The translations under genes were made by a program, and so were the position numbers. Of a DNA stretch of 64,000 nucleotides, positions 15,846-25,629 are shown piece by piece. Below the pieces are notes generated by a model, which was not told the origin of the DNA, searched no databases, and saw only the letters and a list, made by a program, of their open reading frames with translations. Source of the DNA: Photobacterium damselae (lineage in GTDB: Bacteria; Pseudomonadota; Gammaproteobacteria; Enterobacterales; Vibrionaceae); contig NZ_PYOG01000020.1 in assembly GCF_003026815.1 (NCBI RefSeq), positions 23,019 through 87,018 on the forward strand, in the 5' to 3' direction. The first letter of the stretch is position 1. The number at the start of each line of letters is the position of its first letter.

Positions 15846-15874
15846 AAAAAGCCAGCACGCTAGAGTACTGGCTT
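15846..15874 (-). terminator. Rho-independent terminator of the second gltBD operon
   Basis: Read leftward, gccagtac pairs with gtgctggc (one G-U) and is followed by five T. It lies about 33 bases beyond the gltD copy-2 stop and separates the two glutamate synthase operons. Confidence 0.72.
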
Positions 15875-15906
15875 AAGTTTAAGGAAGGAATGTATAAAAC
15901 GATGAG

Positions 15907-17373
15907 TTAAGAGAGCATCAACGAGTCTGCTTTTGCCTCTAGTTGACTGTTGCCCATAAGATAATTATCAATGGCTCGCGCGCACTCTCGACCTTCATTG
16001 ATACAGCGAACAACCAGCGATTGCCCCGTACGCATATCACCTGCAGCAAAGATCCCAGCTTGGTTTGTGGCATAGCCTGTGGTAGCAACATTACCGCGAT
16101 CATCTAAGGCAATATCTAGCTGAGCCAGTACACCTGTTGGTTCTGGATGGAGAAAGCCCATTGCTAGAAAGGCGAGATCGCATGGGATAATACGCTCAGA
16201 TCCTGGAACCTCAGTAAAGCTTGGACGTTCTCCCTCTTTAGCTTCATCCCAAGTGATATCAGCAATACGTAAGGCTTTAACATTGCCGTTATCATCACCG
16301 ATAAATGCTTTTGTGAGGATATTCCAGAACCGATCGCATCCTTCTTCATGTGAGGTTGAAGTTTTCATGATCATTGGATAAGACGGCCAAGGTTGGTTAC
16401 TTGGTCGTGTTTCAGGTGGTACAGGCAGGATTTCAAGTTGAGTGATGCTGCTTGCACCATGACGATTGGAGGTACCCACACAATCGGAACCTGTATCTCC
16501 GCCACCAATTACCACCACATGTTTATCTTTTGCATGGATCTCGGTCGCCTTTAGATCCATGTTATTGGCTCGGCGATTATTTTGCGCTAAGAACTCCATT
16601 GCAAAGTGGACCCCTGTCAGCTCTCGACCAGGGATTGGGAGATTGCGAGGCACAGTTGAGCCGCCGGTAAGTAGCACAACATCAAAGTCTTGGCGCAGTT
16701 GTAGCGCGTTGATATCGACACCAATATGGGCGTTGACGACAAACTCAATGCCAGCTTTGGCCATAAGATCAATCTTACGATCTATGATGTTCATACCCAA
16801 TTTAAAGTCGGGAATACCAAAGCGAAGCAGTCCTCCCACTTTTTCATCACGCTCAAATACCGTTACTGTGTGACCTGCGCTATTGAGCTGCTCTGCCGCC
16901 GCCAGTCCAGCGGGGCCTGAGCCGATAATTGCTACCGTTTTTCCCGTTCTTGCACGGGGTGTTTTCGGTTTGGCGTAACCCTCTTTATAAGCACGTTCAA
17001 CAATATTTTTCTCAATATTACAGATAGTAATAGGATCTTGGTTGATCCCAAGTACACACCCACTTTCACAAGGTGCTGGACAGACACGACCTGTAAATTC
17101 AGGGAAATTATTGGTTGAACTTAAAATGTGCCACGCCTCTTCCCAGCTATCGCGATAAACCGCATCATTAAACTCTGGAATGATGTTGCCGATTGGACAG
17201 GCGTTGTGGCAAAACGGTACGCCACAATCCATACAACGTGAGGCTTGTTGATTAATTTTGTCACCAAATTCGTTATCAAGTACAAACTCCTTGTTATCTT
17301 GAATACGAACACTTGGATCGACTTTCTTTGGCAACTCGCGGCCAAACTCTAAAAATCCTGTAGGCTTACCCAT
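15907..17373 (-). CDS. gltD: Glutamate synthase small subunit, copy 2
   Basis: FAD/Fe-S electron-input subunit of a second glutamate synthase, 488 residues from ATG 17373 (MGKPTGFLEFGRELPKKV). The cysteine-rich N-terminus reads CMDCGVPFCHNACPIGNIIP, then CPAPCESGC. The FAD site is GSGPAGLAAAEQLNSAG and the NADPH site IGGGDTGSDCVGTSNRHGA. It differs clearly from copy 1 (longer, insert with PVPPETRPSNQPWPSYPM), so this is an old paralogue rather than a recent duplication. It overlaps the stop of gltB copy 2 by eight bases, showing translational coupling. Confidence 0.94.
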   Translation of the reverse strand: MGKPTGFLEFGRELPKKVDPSVRIQDNKEFVLDNEFGDKINQQASRCMDCGVPFCHNACPIGNIIPEFNDAVYRDSWEEAWHILSSTNNFPEFTGRVCPAPCESGCVLGINQDPITICNIEKNIVERAYKEGYAKPKTPRARTGKTVAIIGSGPAGLAAAEQLNSAGHTVTVFERDEKVGGLLRFGIPDFKLGMNIIDRKIDLMAKAGIEFVVNAHIGVDINALQLRQDFDVVLLTGGSTVPRNLPIPGRELTGVHFAMEFLAQNNRRANNMDLKATEIHAKDKHVVVIGGGDTGSDCVGTSNRHGASSITQLEILPVPPETRPSNQPWPSYPMIMKTSTSHEEGCDRFWNILTKAFIGDDNGNVKALRIADITWDEAKEGERPSFTEVPGSERIIPCDLAFLAMGFLHPEPTGVLAQLDIALDDRGNVATTGYATNQAGIFAAGDMRTGQSLVVRCINEGRECARAIDNYLMGNSQLEAKADSLMLS

Positions 17374-20300
17374 CAATGGCCTCCAACTCTTCCTTGTTTT
17401 CAGCTTCTGCTTTACGTTTCTCTAATACGGCCTTGTAATCTCGCGGCATCACTTTGACGATCTGCTGCAGGTTGTGATCGAAGTTTGATAAGAAGAGCTC
17501 GGCAACTGAACTTCCTGTATATGCGACATGTTTTGTTAACATATCCAGTAATAGAGCTTTGTCTTCATCATCAAGTGGATCGAGATCGACAAGTTCTGCG
17601 TTGAGCTTACTATCAAAATCACCGTACTGATCCCAAACATACGCAACACCACCGCTCATACCTGCGGCAAAGTTACGACCTGTTTGACCTAAAATAAGAG
17701 CGATGCCTCCTGTCATATACTCACAGCCGTGATCGCCAATACCTTCAACCACCACTTTTGCACCTGAGTTACGAACACAGAAACGCTCACCGGCCATACC
17801 ACGAATATAAGACTCTCCTGAAGTTGCGCCGTAGAAACAGACGTTACCAACGACAATATTATCTTCAGCAATAATGGATGACTGCTGGTTTGGATAGAGA
17901 ACTAATGTTCCCCCTGATAAACCTTTACCCCAGTAATCATTGGCATCACCTTCAACGGTAAACTTAACTCCTTTGGCCAGGAATGCTCCAAAGCTTTGGC
18001 CTGCTGAACCATTAAATTTAACATTCAGTGGCTGTGGTAGTCCCTGATCTTTATAGATTTTGGAGATCTCATTTGACAACATGGTGCCAGTACTGCGATC
18101 GGTATTGATAATCGCTAATTCAGCCTCGACTGCTTTGCCCTCATACAGCGCAGGAGCTGCCAGTTCAATTAACTGTCTGTCTAGAACCTGTTCTAAGTTA
18201 TGTTGCTGCTGTTTCTGGTTGTAGATACCGTCATCAGCACGTGCAGCTTCATTAAATAGAATTGGGCTTAAATCTAGATTTTGATACTTCCAATGGTCGA
18301 TATTGTGGCGAACTTTCAGCTTATTAACTTGACCTACCATCTCATCAATAGTGCTAAAGCCAAGCTCTGCCATAATTTCACGTAGACCTTGTGCCATATA
18401 TTGGAAGAAGGTCACCACATCTTCTACGCGACCATCAAAGCGCTCACGTAAGGTTTTATTTTGCGTTGCGATACCAACCGGACAAGTATTCTTATGACAC
18501 TTACGCATCATGATACAGCCTTCAACCACAAGCGCTGCAGTCGCTACGCCCCATTCTTCGGCGCCAAGTAGAGTTGCAATGGCCAAATCTCGTGGTGTTT
18601 TCATTTGCCCATCGGCCTGTACAACAATACGATTACGGAGACCGTTTTTCAGTAGTGTTTGGTGGGTTTCGGCAAGGCCCAGTTCCCATGGTAAACCAGT
18701 ATGACGAATGGATGAGATAGGAGAGGCACCTGTACCACCATCAAATCCAGCTATCAGCACGACATCGGCTTTGGCTTTAGCCACACCAGAGGCAATGGTA
18801 CCGACACCCGCTTCTGAGACCAATTTTACGTTTACCCGGCTACGACGGTTGGCGTTTTTAAGGTCATAAATGAGCTGTGCCAAATCTTCGATTGAGTAAA
18901 TATCATGGTGTGGCGGCGGCGAAATAAGGCCAACCCCTGGTGTTGAATGGCGAGTTGCGCCAATCCAATCATCAACTTTATCCCCCGGCAGCTGACCACC
19001 TTCACCAGGTTTCGCTCCTTGCGCCATTTTAATCTGTAGTTCATCGGCATTCGTGAGGTAGTAAGAAGTTACACCAAAACGACCTGACGCTACCTGTTTG
19101 ATAGCAGAGCGTTCCCAATCGCCATTTTCATTTGGCTCAAAACGGATTGGGTCTTCACCACCTTCACCGGAGTTTGATTTTGCTCCAATTCGGTTCATTG
19201 CCACGGCAAGGGTTGAGTGGGCTTCATATGAGATTGAACCAAAACTCATAGCACCTGTTGCAAAGCGTTTCAGGATACTTTCGATTGGCTCAACGTTTTC
19301 AATCGCAATAGCACCTGCTGGATTTTTAATAAAATCGAGCTGACTTCGTAGTGTAACTGCGTTATCTCCTTGGGCATCAACCGCATTGGCGTATTGCTTA
19401 AATTGTTGATAGTCCTTGTTGCGGGTGGATTGCTGCAGTAATGAAATAGTTTCTGGGTTAAACAGATGTTTTTCACCACGCTGTTTCCACTGATACACCC
19501 CACCAACATCAAGCATTTGGATTGGAATTTCACGGGTAGGGTAGCCGACACGATGGCGTACTACCACTTCTCGTGCAATGTCATCTAGGGTTAGACCTTC
19601 GATACGAGAAACCGTACCAGTAAAGTATTTATCAACTACAGCTTTGCTGATCCCTAATGCTTCAAAAATTTGAGCACCGTGGTACGACTGAAGAGTGGAA
19701 ATCCCCATTTTAGAGAAGATTTTTAATAGGCCACCATTCACGCCTTTACGGTAGTTATTAAATAACTCTTCTGTGGTTTTTTCACGATCTAGCTTACCTT
19801 TGCGTTGCAGATCAACAATGGTTTCAGTCACCAAATAAGGGTTGATGGCACTAGCACCATAACCGACAAGCGTTGCAAAATGGTGGGTTTCACGGGCATC
19901 ACCGGTTTCGACAACAATGTCACATTTTGCTCTAAGACCTTTACGGATCAAGTGGTGATGTACAGCACCTACTGCTAGCATGGCCGGAATTGCCGCATGG
20001 TTTGAGTTGACCGCACGGTCCGTTAAGATGATGATCGAATAACCGTCAATCACCGCATCTTCTGAATATTGGCAAATACGTTTTAGTGCGCGCTCAAGTT
20101 TGCCGGGTTCGCCGCTAGCGCGAAATACAATATCTAATGTTTTGGCTTGGAGGTGCTCGTTATCAATTGCGCGCAGTTTTTCTAGCTCAGCATTTGAGAG
20201 TACCGGACTTTCAAGCTCAACTTTGCGACAGTGCTGAGGGGTTTCGATCAGTAAGTTTTGATCTTTACCAATATAGGTATTGAGCGACATCACCATACGT

Positions 20301-21913
20301 TCACGAATCGGATCGATTGGTGGGTTAGTCACCTGAGCAAAGAGCTGCTTAAAATAGTTGGCAAGATGCTGTGATTGGTGAGATAGAACAGCTACTGGCC
20401 AATCCACTCCCATCGAACCTAAAGGCTCATAACCTGTGCTGGCAAGAGGTACAATAATTTCATCGACTTCTTCGCTGCTCACACCAAAGGCTTGCTGATG
20501 ATGCAACAGACGTTCTGGGGTTGGCTGGTGATGCATGTTATCGGCATCAGGCAGTTTCTTTAGGCTAAGAAGATTGTTCTTCACCCACTCCTGATAAGGT
20601 TGAGCTTGAGCTATGCTGTCTTTAACTTCTTCGTCAGAAATAATACGACCTTGTTCTAGATCGGCAACAAAGATACGACCGGGTTGGAGGCGTCCTCTAA
20701 ATTGAATATTTTCAGGCTCAATTTCAACAACACCTGATTCTGACGCCATAATTAAGAAGTCATCTTTTGTCACAGTATAACGTGACGGACGAAGACCATT
20801 TCGATCCAGGGTTGCCCCTACTTGTACCCCATCGGTAAAGCACACTGATGCCGGACCGTCCCACGGCTCCATAACGTTGGCATGATATTGATAGAACGCG
20901 CGGCGCTTAGGATCCATCTCTTTGTTTTCTTGCCAAGCTTCAGGGATCAGCATCATAAGAGCATGTGGCAGAGTACGCCCTGATAATACTAATAGCTCTA
21001 GCGCCATATCAAAATTAGAGGAATCTGAACTGCCTTCTTGGCAAATAGGCAGTAGCATACTGATTTCTTGTGGGCTAAATAGCTCAGATTCTAAAATAGC
21101 TTCACGGGCTTTCATCCAGTTTAGGTTACCGCGAACCGTATTAATTTCACCATTGTGGGCAATATAACGGAACGGCTGAGCTAAACGCCATTTTGGAAAT
21201 GTGTTGGTAGAAAAGCGCGAATGAACCAGAGCGAGAGCCGTCACCATAGCTGGATTTTGCAAATCTAAAAAGTATTGTGGGACCTGCTCAGTAGTTATCT
21301 GGCCTTTGTATACAAGCGTTTTATAAGACATGGAGTTGATGTAAAAATCGTCTCCAATATTAGAAACACTCTCAAGGCAGACTCGAACGGTATAGTTACG
21401 CAGTACATACAGTTTGCGTTCTAATACCTCAGGCTTTAGGTTGGCACCACCAGTAATAAAGACATGTTCAAACTGAGGTTCAGTACTTAATGGATCCTCT
21501 CCAATCATGGAATTATCAACCGGAAGCACTCGGTAACCGATAATTTCAAGGTCGAGTCGTTTGGCATTACGCTCTAAGATATCTCGGCATTGTTGGCGTT
21601 TGTGTTCATCTTTAGGAAACAGAACAACGCCCACACCATATTGGTCAAAAGAGGGCAGTTTAATCCCTTGCTTTACCGACTCTTCTAATAAAAATTCATG
21701 GGGCTTTTGCAGTAAAATACCGGCACCATCACCACTACAGGGATCACACCCTTGACCACCGCGATGCTCCATTCGAGCAAGCATATCAAGAGCTTGAGTG
21801 ACTATTTGATGAGATTTTCGGTTTTTCAGATGGGCGACGAAGCCGATACCACAAGCATCATGTTCCATTTCAGGCACGTACATGCCCTGAGTACTACGCT
21901 CTTGATCCGTCAT
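17366..21913 (-). CDS. gltB: Glutamate synthase large subunit, copy 2 (divergent paralogue)
   Basis: Second GOGAT large subunit, 1515 residues. The ATG at 21913 follows ggaaggatgtatct, an excellent ribosome site. The N-terminus (MTDQERSTQGMYVPEMEHDACGIGFV reduced to its key element EHDACGIGF) puts the amidotransferase nucleophile at about Cys21. Further motifs: HRGGQGCDPCSGDGAGIL, HSRFSTNTFPKWRLAQPF, SNSGEGGEDPIRF, FDGGTGASPISSIRHTG, and cluster cysteines in CIMMRKCHKNTCPVG. It is more like the GltB of actinobacteria and many other groups than the E. coli form encoded next to it. The two likely differ in regulation or affinity, which sequence alone cannot show. Confidence 0.94.
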   Translation of the reverse strand: MTDQERSTQGMYVPEMEHDACGIGFVAHLKNRKSHQIVTQALDMLARMEHRGGQGCDPCSGDGAGILLQKPHEFLLEESVKQGIKLPSFDQYGVGVVLFPKDEHKRQQCRDILERNAKRLDLEIIGYRVLPVDNSMIGEDPLSTEPQFEHVFITGGANLKPEVLERKLYVLRNYTVRVCLESVSNIGDDFYINSMSYKTLVYKGQITTEQVPQYFLDLQNPAMVTALALVHSRFSTNTFPKWRLAQPFRYIAHNGEINTVRGNLNWMKAREAILESELFSPQEISMLLPICQEGSSDSSNFDMALELLVLSGRTLPHALMMLIPEAWQENKEMDPKRRAFYQYHANVMEPWDGPASVCFTDGVQVGATLDRNGLRPSRYTVTKDDFLIMASESGVVEIEPENIQFRGRLQPGRIFVADLEQGRIISDEEVKDSIAQAQPYQEWVKNNLLSLKKLPDADNMHHQPTPERLLHHQQAFGVSSEEVDEIIVPLASTGYEPLGSMGVDWPVAVLSHQSQHLANYFKQLFAQVTNPPIDPIRERMVMSLNTYIGKDQNLLIETPQHCRKVELESPVLSNAELEKLRAIDNEHLQAKTLDIVFRASGEPGKLERALKRICQYSEDAVIDGYSIIILTDRAVNSNHAAIPAMLAVGAVHHHLIRKGLRAKCDIVVETGDARETHHFATLVGYGASAINPYLVTETIVDLQRKGKLDREKTTEELFNNYRKGVNGGLLKIFSKMGISTLQSYHGAQIFEALGISKAVVDKYFTGTVSRIEGLTLDDIAREVVVRHRVGYPTREIPIQMLDVGGVYQWKQRGEKHLFNPETISLLQQSTRNKDYQQFKQYANAVDAQGDNAVTLRSQLDFIKNPAGAIAIENVEPIESILKRFATGAMSFGSISYEAHSTLAVAMNRIGAKSNSGEGGEDPIRFEPNENGDWERSAIKQVASGRFGVTSYYLTNADELQIKMAQGAKPGEGGQLPGDKVDDWIGATRHSTPGVGLISPPPHHDIYSIEDLAQLIYDLKNANRRSRVNVKLVSEAGVGTIASGVAKAKADVVLIAGFDGGTGASPISSIRHTGLPWELGLAETHQTLLKNGLRNRIVVQADGQMKTPRDLAIATLLGAEEWGVATAALVVEGCIMMRKCHKNTCPVGIATQNKTLRERFDGRVEDVVTFFQYMAQGLREIMAELGFSTIDEMVGQVNKLKVRHNIDHWKYQNLDLSPILFNEAARADDGIYNQKQQQHNLEQVLDRQLIELAAPALYEGKAVEAELAIINTDRSTGTMLSNEISKIYKDQGLPQPLNVKFNGSAGQSFGAFLAKGVKFTVEGDANDYWGKGLSGGTLVLYPNQQSSIIAEDNIVVGNVCFYGATSGESYIRGMAGERFCVRNSGAKVVVEGIGDHGCEYMTGGIALILGQTGRNFAAGMSGGVAYVWDQYGDFDSKLNAELVDLDPLDDEDKALLLDMLTKHVAYTGSSVAELFLSNFDHNLQQIVKVMPRDYKAVLEKRKAEAENKEELEAIDG

Positions 21914-21980
21914 AGATACATCCTTCCAGTTATCGCAAGCCTTATCCTATGGCTTGATTTTCCCTAATCTTATTGTGGTC

Positions 21981-22022
21981 TTATGTAAGACGATGTGGAC
22001 ATCATGTCCCGTGGTTACATAA
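21981..22022 (-). repeat. Extended imperfect hairpin in the gltB copy-2 leader
   Basis: Nested inverted repeats: TTATGTAA (21981-21988) with TTACATAA (22015-22022), ACG with CGT, and a core GGACAT-C-ATGTCC (21997-22009). About 17 pairs form with a four-base bulge. It could be an mRNA leader structure or an operator palindrome. Confidence 0.6.
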
Positions 22023-22118
22023 GCGTGTTTGCTGTGGGAGAAAATAAAGTTCTGTAGCAAACGATATGTTGGGTGTGTGCGATGAAATACGCAAAAACAC
22101 TGCTTACACCCGAGTTAA

Positions 22119-22132
22119 GTGATAGATATCAC
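22119..22132. promoter_or_regulatory. FNR/CRP-like palindrome gtgat-agat-atcac
   Basis: A perfect 14-base palindrome with TGAT-N4-ATCA spacing. The outer g/c differs from the FNR consensus t/a, giving a hybrid FNR/CRP appearance. It lies 206 bases before gltB copy 2 and 425 before yhcC. Confidence 0.4.
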
Positions 22133-22556
22133 TATTAAACGCCCAATTTATGTCAAAAATGTTGCTTATATTTTGCGCGCAAGTGTAACTATCCTACAGT
22201 TTTGATACATTAATTACCAATAGAAATTAACATGATTTGTTGGGAATACCAGCACTTTGGGTTGCTTTTCAACGAATAATGTCAGAACGTCCCTCTCTCT
22301 TTTTACTATCTTCTTGTTTTTATTGGTATGGGAAAAAAGAATTCTCAATAACTGCGGGTTTTTAAAATGTTAAAGATATTTATGTTGTTGTTTTTTAATT
22401 ACTAAGTCGAATCATGTTATTTTTTAACCGAAATTATCAGGTAAATTCGGCGTTTTCTTGTTTTCACACAAAGAACCACGGTTAAAGTGTGCTAATTTGT
22501 GCGGTTCATTAGAGCTCTAGCTCTGTTCTTATTTTTGCTATTTATCAGGTAACACC

Positions 22557-23486
22557 ATGCAATTGCACGAGCGAGTTAATACTTTTGGTCAGGATTTACA
22601 GCGTCGCTATGGCGAAAAGGTTCATAAGCTGACTCTACATGGCGGTTTTAGTTGCCCAAACCGTGATGGCACAATTGGACGTGGTGGTTGTACATTTTGT
22701 AATGTAGCTTCTTTTGCAGATGAAAAAGCGCAATTTTTACCGATTCATGAGCAGCTGACTCAGCGTGCTGGTGAGGTAAATAGAGCCAAGAAATATTTAG
22801 CGTATTTTCAGGCATACACCAGTACTTACGCTGAAGTACAAACATTGAAAAAAATGTATGAAGAAGCCCTGCAAGCAGCCGATATTGTCGGTTTATGTGT
22901 TGGAACTCGCCCTGATTGCGTGCCTGATGCTGTTCTAGATTTACTTGCGGGGTATCGCGAGCAAGGTTATGAAATTTGGTTAGAATTGGGGCTACAAACG
23001 GCTAATGATAAAACCTTAAAACGTATCAACCGGGGTCATGACTTTGCCTGTTATGCCGAGATCACACGTCGTGCCCGTGCATTAGGAATTAAAGTTTGTA
23101 CTCATTTAATCGTGGGTTTGCCGGGTGATACAAAGCAAGATAATTTAGAAACGATTAAGCGTGTGGTAGAAGTGGGCGTGGATGGAATTAAATTGCATCC
23201 GCTCCATTTGGTCGAAGGCAGTAAGCTTGGTCAAGCTTGGAAAGCCGGCCGAATTGAAGAAGTTAGTCTAGATCAATACAGCGATATCGCCTCGGAAATG
23301 ATCCGTTTAACGCCACCGGATGTGGTTTATCACCGTGTATCGGCTAGTGCTCGAAAACCGACGCTATTAGCGCCTTCTTGGTGTGAAACTCGTTGGTTAG
23401 TGATGACTGAGATTTGGCGAAACTTAGAACAGTTTGGTGCGCAAGGTAGTGGGGTTGGCGCTCCTTTTGTCTACCAAAAGCCATAG
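22557..23486 (+). CDS. yhcC: Radical SAM protein, YhcC/TIGR01212 family
   Basis: Predicted radical S-adenosylmethionine enzyme, 309 residues, starting at ATG 22557 (MQLHERVNTFGQDLQRRYGE). The Fe-S cluster motif is CPNRDGTIGRGGCTFC, a long-spaced CxnCxxC typical of the family, near residues 32-47. LGLQTANDKTLKRINRGHD and THLIVGLPGDTKQDN follow the radical SAM barrel pattern. The substrate is unknown; a tRNA-modification role has been considered for the family. In E. coli yhcC is divergent from gltB and next to arcB, and the same order holds here with one extra gene between. Confidence 0.92.
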   Translation: MQLHERVNTFGQDLQRRYGEKVHKLTLHGGFSCPNRDGTIGRGGCTFCNVASFADEKAQFLPIHEQLTQRAGEVNRAKKYLAYFQAYTSTYAEVQTLKKMYEEALQAADIVGLCVGTRPDCVPDAVLDLLAGYREQGYEIWLELGLQTANDKTLKRINRGHDFACYAEITRRARALGIKVCTHLIVGLPGDTKQDNLETIKRVVEVGVDGIKLHPLHLVEGSKLGQAWKAGRIEEVSLDQYSDIASEMIRLTPPDVVYHRVSASARKPTLLAPSWCETRWLVMTEIWRNLEQFGAQGSGVGAPFVYQKP

Positions 23487-23550
23487 TAATGTATAGATGT
23501 TTGCGCATTTTATAAAATATTAAGTGGGATTGTTTAAATCTCCTTTGGTA

Positions 23551-23579
23551 TAGAGGCCGTTATTGTATAATGGCCTCTA
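23551..23579. repeat. 13-bp inverted repeat between yhcC and the GGDEF gene
   Basis: tagaggccgttat and ataatggcctcta pair fully (one G-U) around a three-base loop. There is no clear T run, so it is a weak terminator at best. It also contains TATAAT, so it may instead be operator/promoter DNA for the cyclase gene. Confidence 0.5.
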
Positions 23580-23677
23580 AATTAAGGAAGTTGGTAGCGC
23601 AATTGTGCTTTTTCACGATGGTTTAGGAATTGGCTAATTTGAATTTTTTGGTTTAAATAATCACAGTAGGCGTAGTT

Positions 23678-25489
23678 TTGGGGCGATATTTACTTCTTTT
23701 AACAGCACTGGTCAGTCTCGTTCTTGCCACTATGAGCTTTCTTTTAACCGATGAAACCATGGCTGAGTTTGCGACTTTAATTGTTGTTTTCTGTATTGTT
23801 TTCGGTGGGGTATTTGTCCTGCTATTGATCTATAGTATTGACTCTCTCTCTCTTGAAAAAACCCATCAAATATTGGCCAAAATGCCATTTCCTGTCGCTT
23901 TAGTGCGACTAAAAGATGGCCAATTACTCTATTGCAATAAAGCGTGCCGGGAATTACTTAGCATTCGAAAAATTGGCGACTCTTATCTCTATCCTGAATA
24001 TATATCTTCTGCGACCGTATGTGATTTTCTGCAAACTTTTCACGGGCAAAACTCATTTCAACAATGGTCTGAAAGTGTGCCAATGCCTGGTAATAAGTCA
24101 TTATCGCTTGATATTACGGGTAAACGAATTCGTTATCATTGGTATCCAACCTGGATGCTTTTTATTTCCAAAACACCACAAAATAACAGTTCCGAAAATC
24201 AGTTAGCCCAAGAGCAATTGATGTTTCAAAGTGTGTTGAACTCTCTTTCTGAGTTGGTCTATTTCCAAGATCCTCAAGGTCGAATTATGGGCTCAAATAA
24301 GGCCTTTGATCGCTTCTGGCAAGGAAGAATTGAAGAAGGGGTCTTAGACTATCAGCAAGATCATGAGCATAGTCTGGGAACCAATTCGATCCATTGGTGG
24401 ACTACAAACCCTGAAGGTTCCAGTCGTTTACTTGAAACTAACCAAACTTCTCTGATTAATGCTAAAGGTGATGTGATGGGGACGCTTAATATTAGTCATG
24501 ACGTAACAGAGTGGCATGAAATGCAAGAGAGTTTACGGACTGAAATTGAGCGCCGAGAAGAGACGGAACAAACCTTAGCCCAACAAAATAATTTATTAGA
24601 TACCATTATTAACTCCAGTACCGATCCGATTGGTTTAGTTAATCAGTATTGGGTTTATATCGGTTGTAATGAGTTATTTGCCCAGTCGCTCGGTTACACC
24701 AAAGAAACCTTGTTGGGTAAAAGTGCTGAAGAGGTGATTTCCTCCGATAAATGGGAGATGTTTCGCCAAAGTGATCGCGAAGTGATGGAGTTAGGCCGCT
24801 CGACAAAAACCGAAGATTGCGTATTAAAAAATGATGGCACATTAGTCTGGTATGAAGTGCAGAAGTCTCCTTTTATTGATCCTACCGATGGTGCTCGCGG
24901 CATGTTGATTATTGCTCGTGATGTCACTGAACGCAAAAAAGCAGAGCAACAGTTGGCCGATGCGATCATGGAACTTCAAGCACTAAGCTTTATTGATGGT
25001 CTAACACGCATCGCAAACCGTCGTAGCTTTGATGATAGCTTGCACCGTATGTGGCACAGTCATATTCGTTTACAACAACCCTTAACGTTGATTTTCTGTG
25101 ATATTGATTATTTCAAAGCATTTAATGACAGCTACGGTCATCAAATTGGAGATACAGTGTTAAGAGAAGTGGCCGCTGTTTTAAGCTCGGTTATTCAGCG
25201 TGAAACGGACGAAGTGGCTCGTTATGGTGGGGAAGAGTTTGCGATTTTATTACCGACTACCGATAGCAAGGGAGGCGAATATGTGGCGAAGAAATTGCAA
25301 AAGGCATTAGCACTACGTGCCCAAGAAGTGCCTTTTTGTGACATTCCAACTACGTTAACCTTAAGTATCGGTATTACAACGGTTATTCCTCAACCTAATG
25401 AGGGATTCCAACACTTCTTAGAGCAGGCCGATAAAGCACTATATCAAGCAAAGGCCGCAGGGCGTAATTGTTATCGACATTTCCAGTAA
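23678..25489 (+). CDS. Membrane-bound PAS-GGDEF diguanylate cyclase
   Basis: Predicted to make cyclic-di-GMP from two GTP. It starts at a TTG with taggcgtagtt as ribosome site and is 603 residues long. Two membrane segments (about 2-23 and 29-53) are followed by PAS-like regions near 65-160, 180-285 and 305-420, with a helical linker (EIERREETEQTLAQQ) between the last two. The GGDEF domain occupies about 435-600. The active-site motif is GGEEF at 517-521, and RETD at 508-511 sits five residues before it: an intact inhibitory I-site. The PAS domains imply sensing of an internal or redox-type signal. Its place between yhcC and arcB is an insertion relative to E. coli. The target process is unknown. 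Confidence 0.9.
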   Translation: MGRYLLLLTALVSLVLATMSFLLTDETMAEFATLIVVFCIVFGGVFVLLLIYSIDSLSLEKTHQILAKMPFPVALVRLKDGQLLYCNKACRELLSIRKIGDSYLYPEYISSATVCDFLQTFHGQNSFQQWSESVPMPGNKSLSLDITGKRIRYHWYPTWMLFISKTPQNNSSENQLAQEQLMFQSVLNSLSELVYFQDPQGRIMGSNKAFDRFWQGRIEEGVLDYQQDHEHSLGTNSIHWWTTNPEGSSRLLETNQTSLINAKGDVMGTLNISHDVTEWHEMQESLRTEIERREETEQTLAQQNNLLDTIINSSTDPIGLVNQYWVYIGCNELFAQSLGYTKETLLGKSAEEVISSDKWEMFRQSDREVMELGRSTKTEDCVLKNDGTLVWYEVQKSPFIDPTDGARGMLIIARDVTERKKAEQQLADAIMELQALSFIDGLTRIANRRSFDDSLHRMWHSHIRLQQPLTLIFCDIDYFKAFNDSYGHQIGDTVLREVAAVLSSVIQRETDEVARYGGEEFAILLPTTDSKGGEYVAKKLQKALALRAQEVPFCDIPTTLTLSIGITTVIPQPNEGFQHFLEQADKALYQAKAAGRNCYRHFQ

Positions 25490-25500
25490 GTACCGTATTG

Positions 25501-25532
25501 AAAAGCTCAGGTTGATTCCTGAGCTTTTTTTT
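25501..25532 (+). terminator. Rho-independent terminator after the diguanylate cyclase gene
   Basis: aaaagctcagg pairs with cctgagctttt, followed by a T run. It starts 12 bases after the stop codon. Confidence 0.88.
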
Positions 25533-25629
25533 GACTTTTTTAACTGAAACAATCATTTCCTAAGGTTTCAGTATATTATGGTGTTATTAGAAAATGTTCT
25601 CTCTGACTGTTAAGTAATGGTATTCATTG

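Larger units (their letters stand above)
21914..22556. other. gltB (copy 2)-yhcC divergent regulatory region
   Basis: About 640 bases without a gene between divergent transcription units. Near gltB the mRNA would carry caagcc/ggcttg pairing (about 21938-21958) and a long hairpin at 21981-22022. A 14-base FNR/CRP-like palindrome lies at 22119-22132. The yhcC-proximal half (22300-22556) is very AT-rich. The size suggests complex control of glutamate synthase. Confidence 0.6.
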
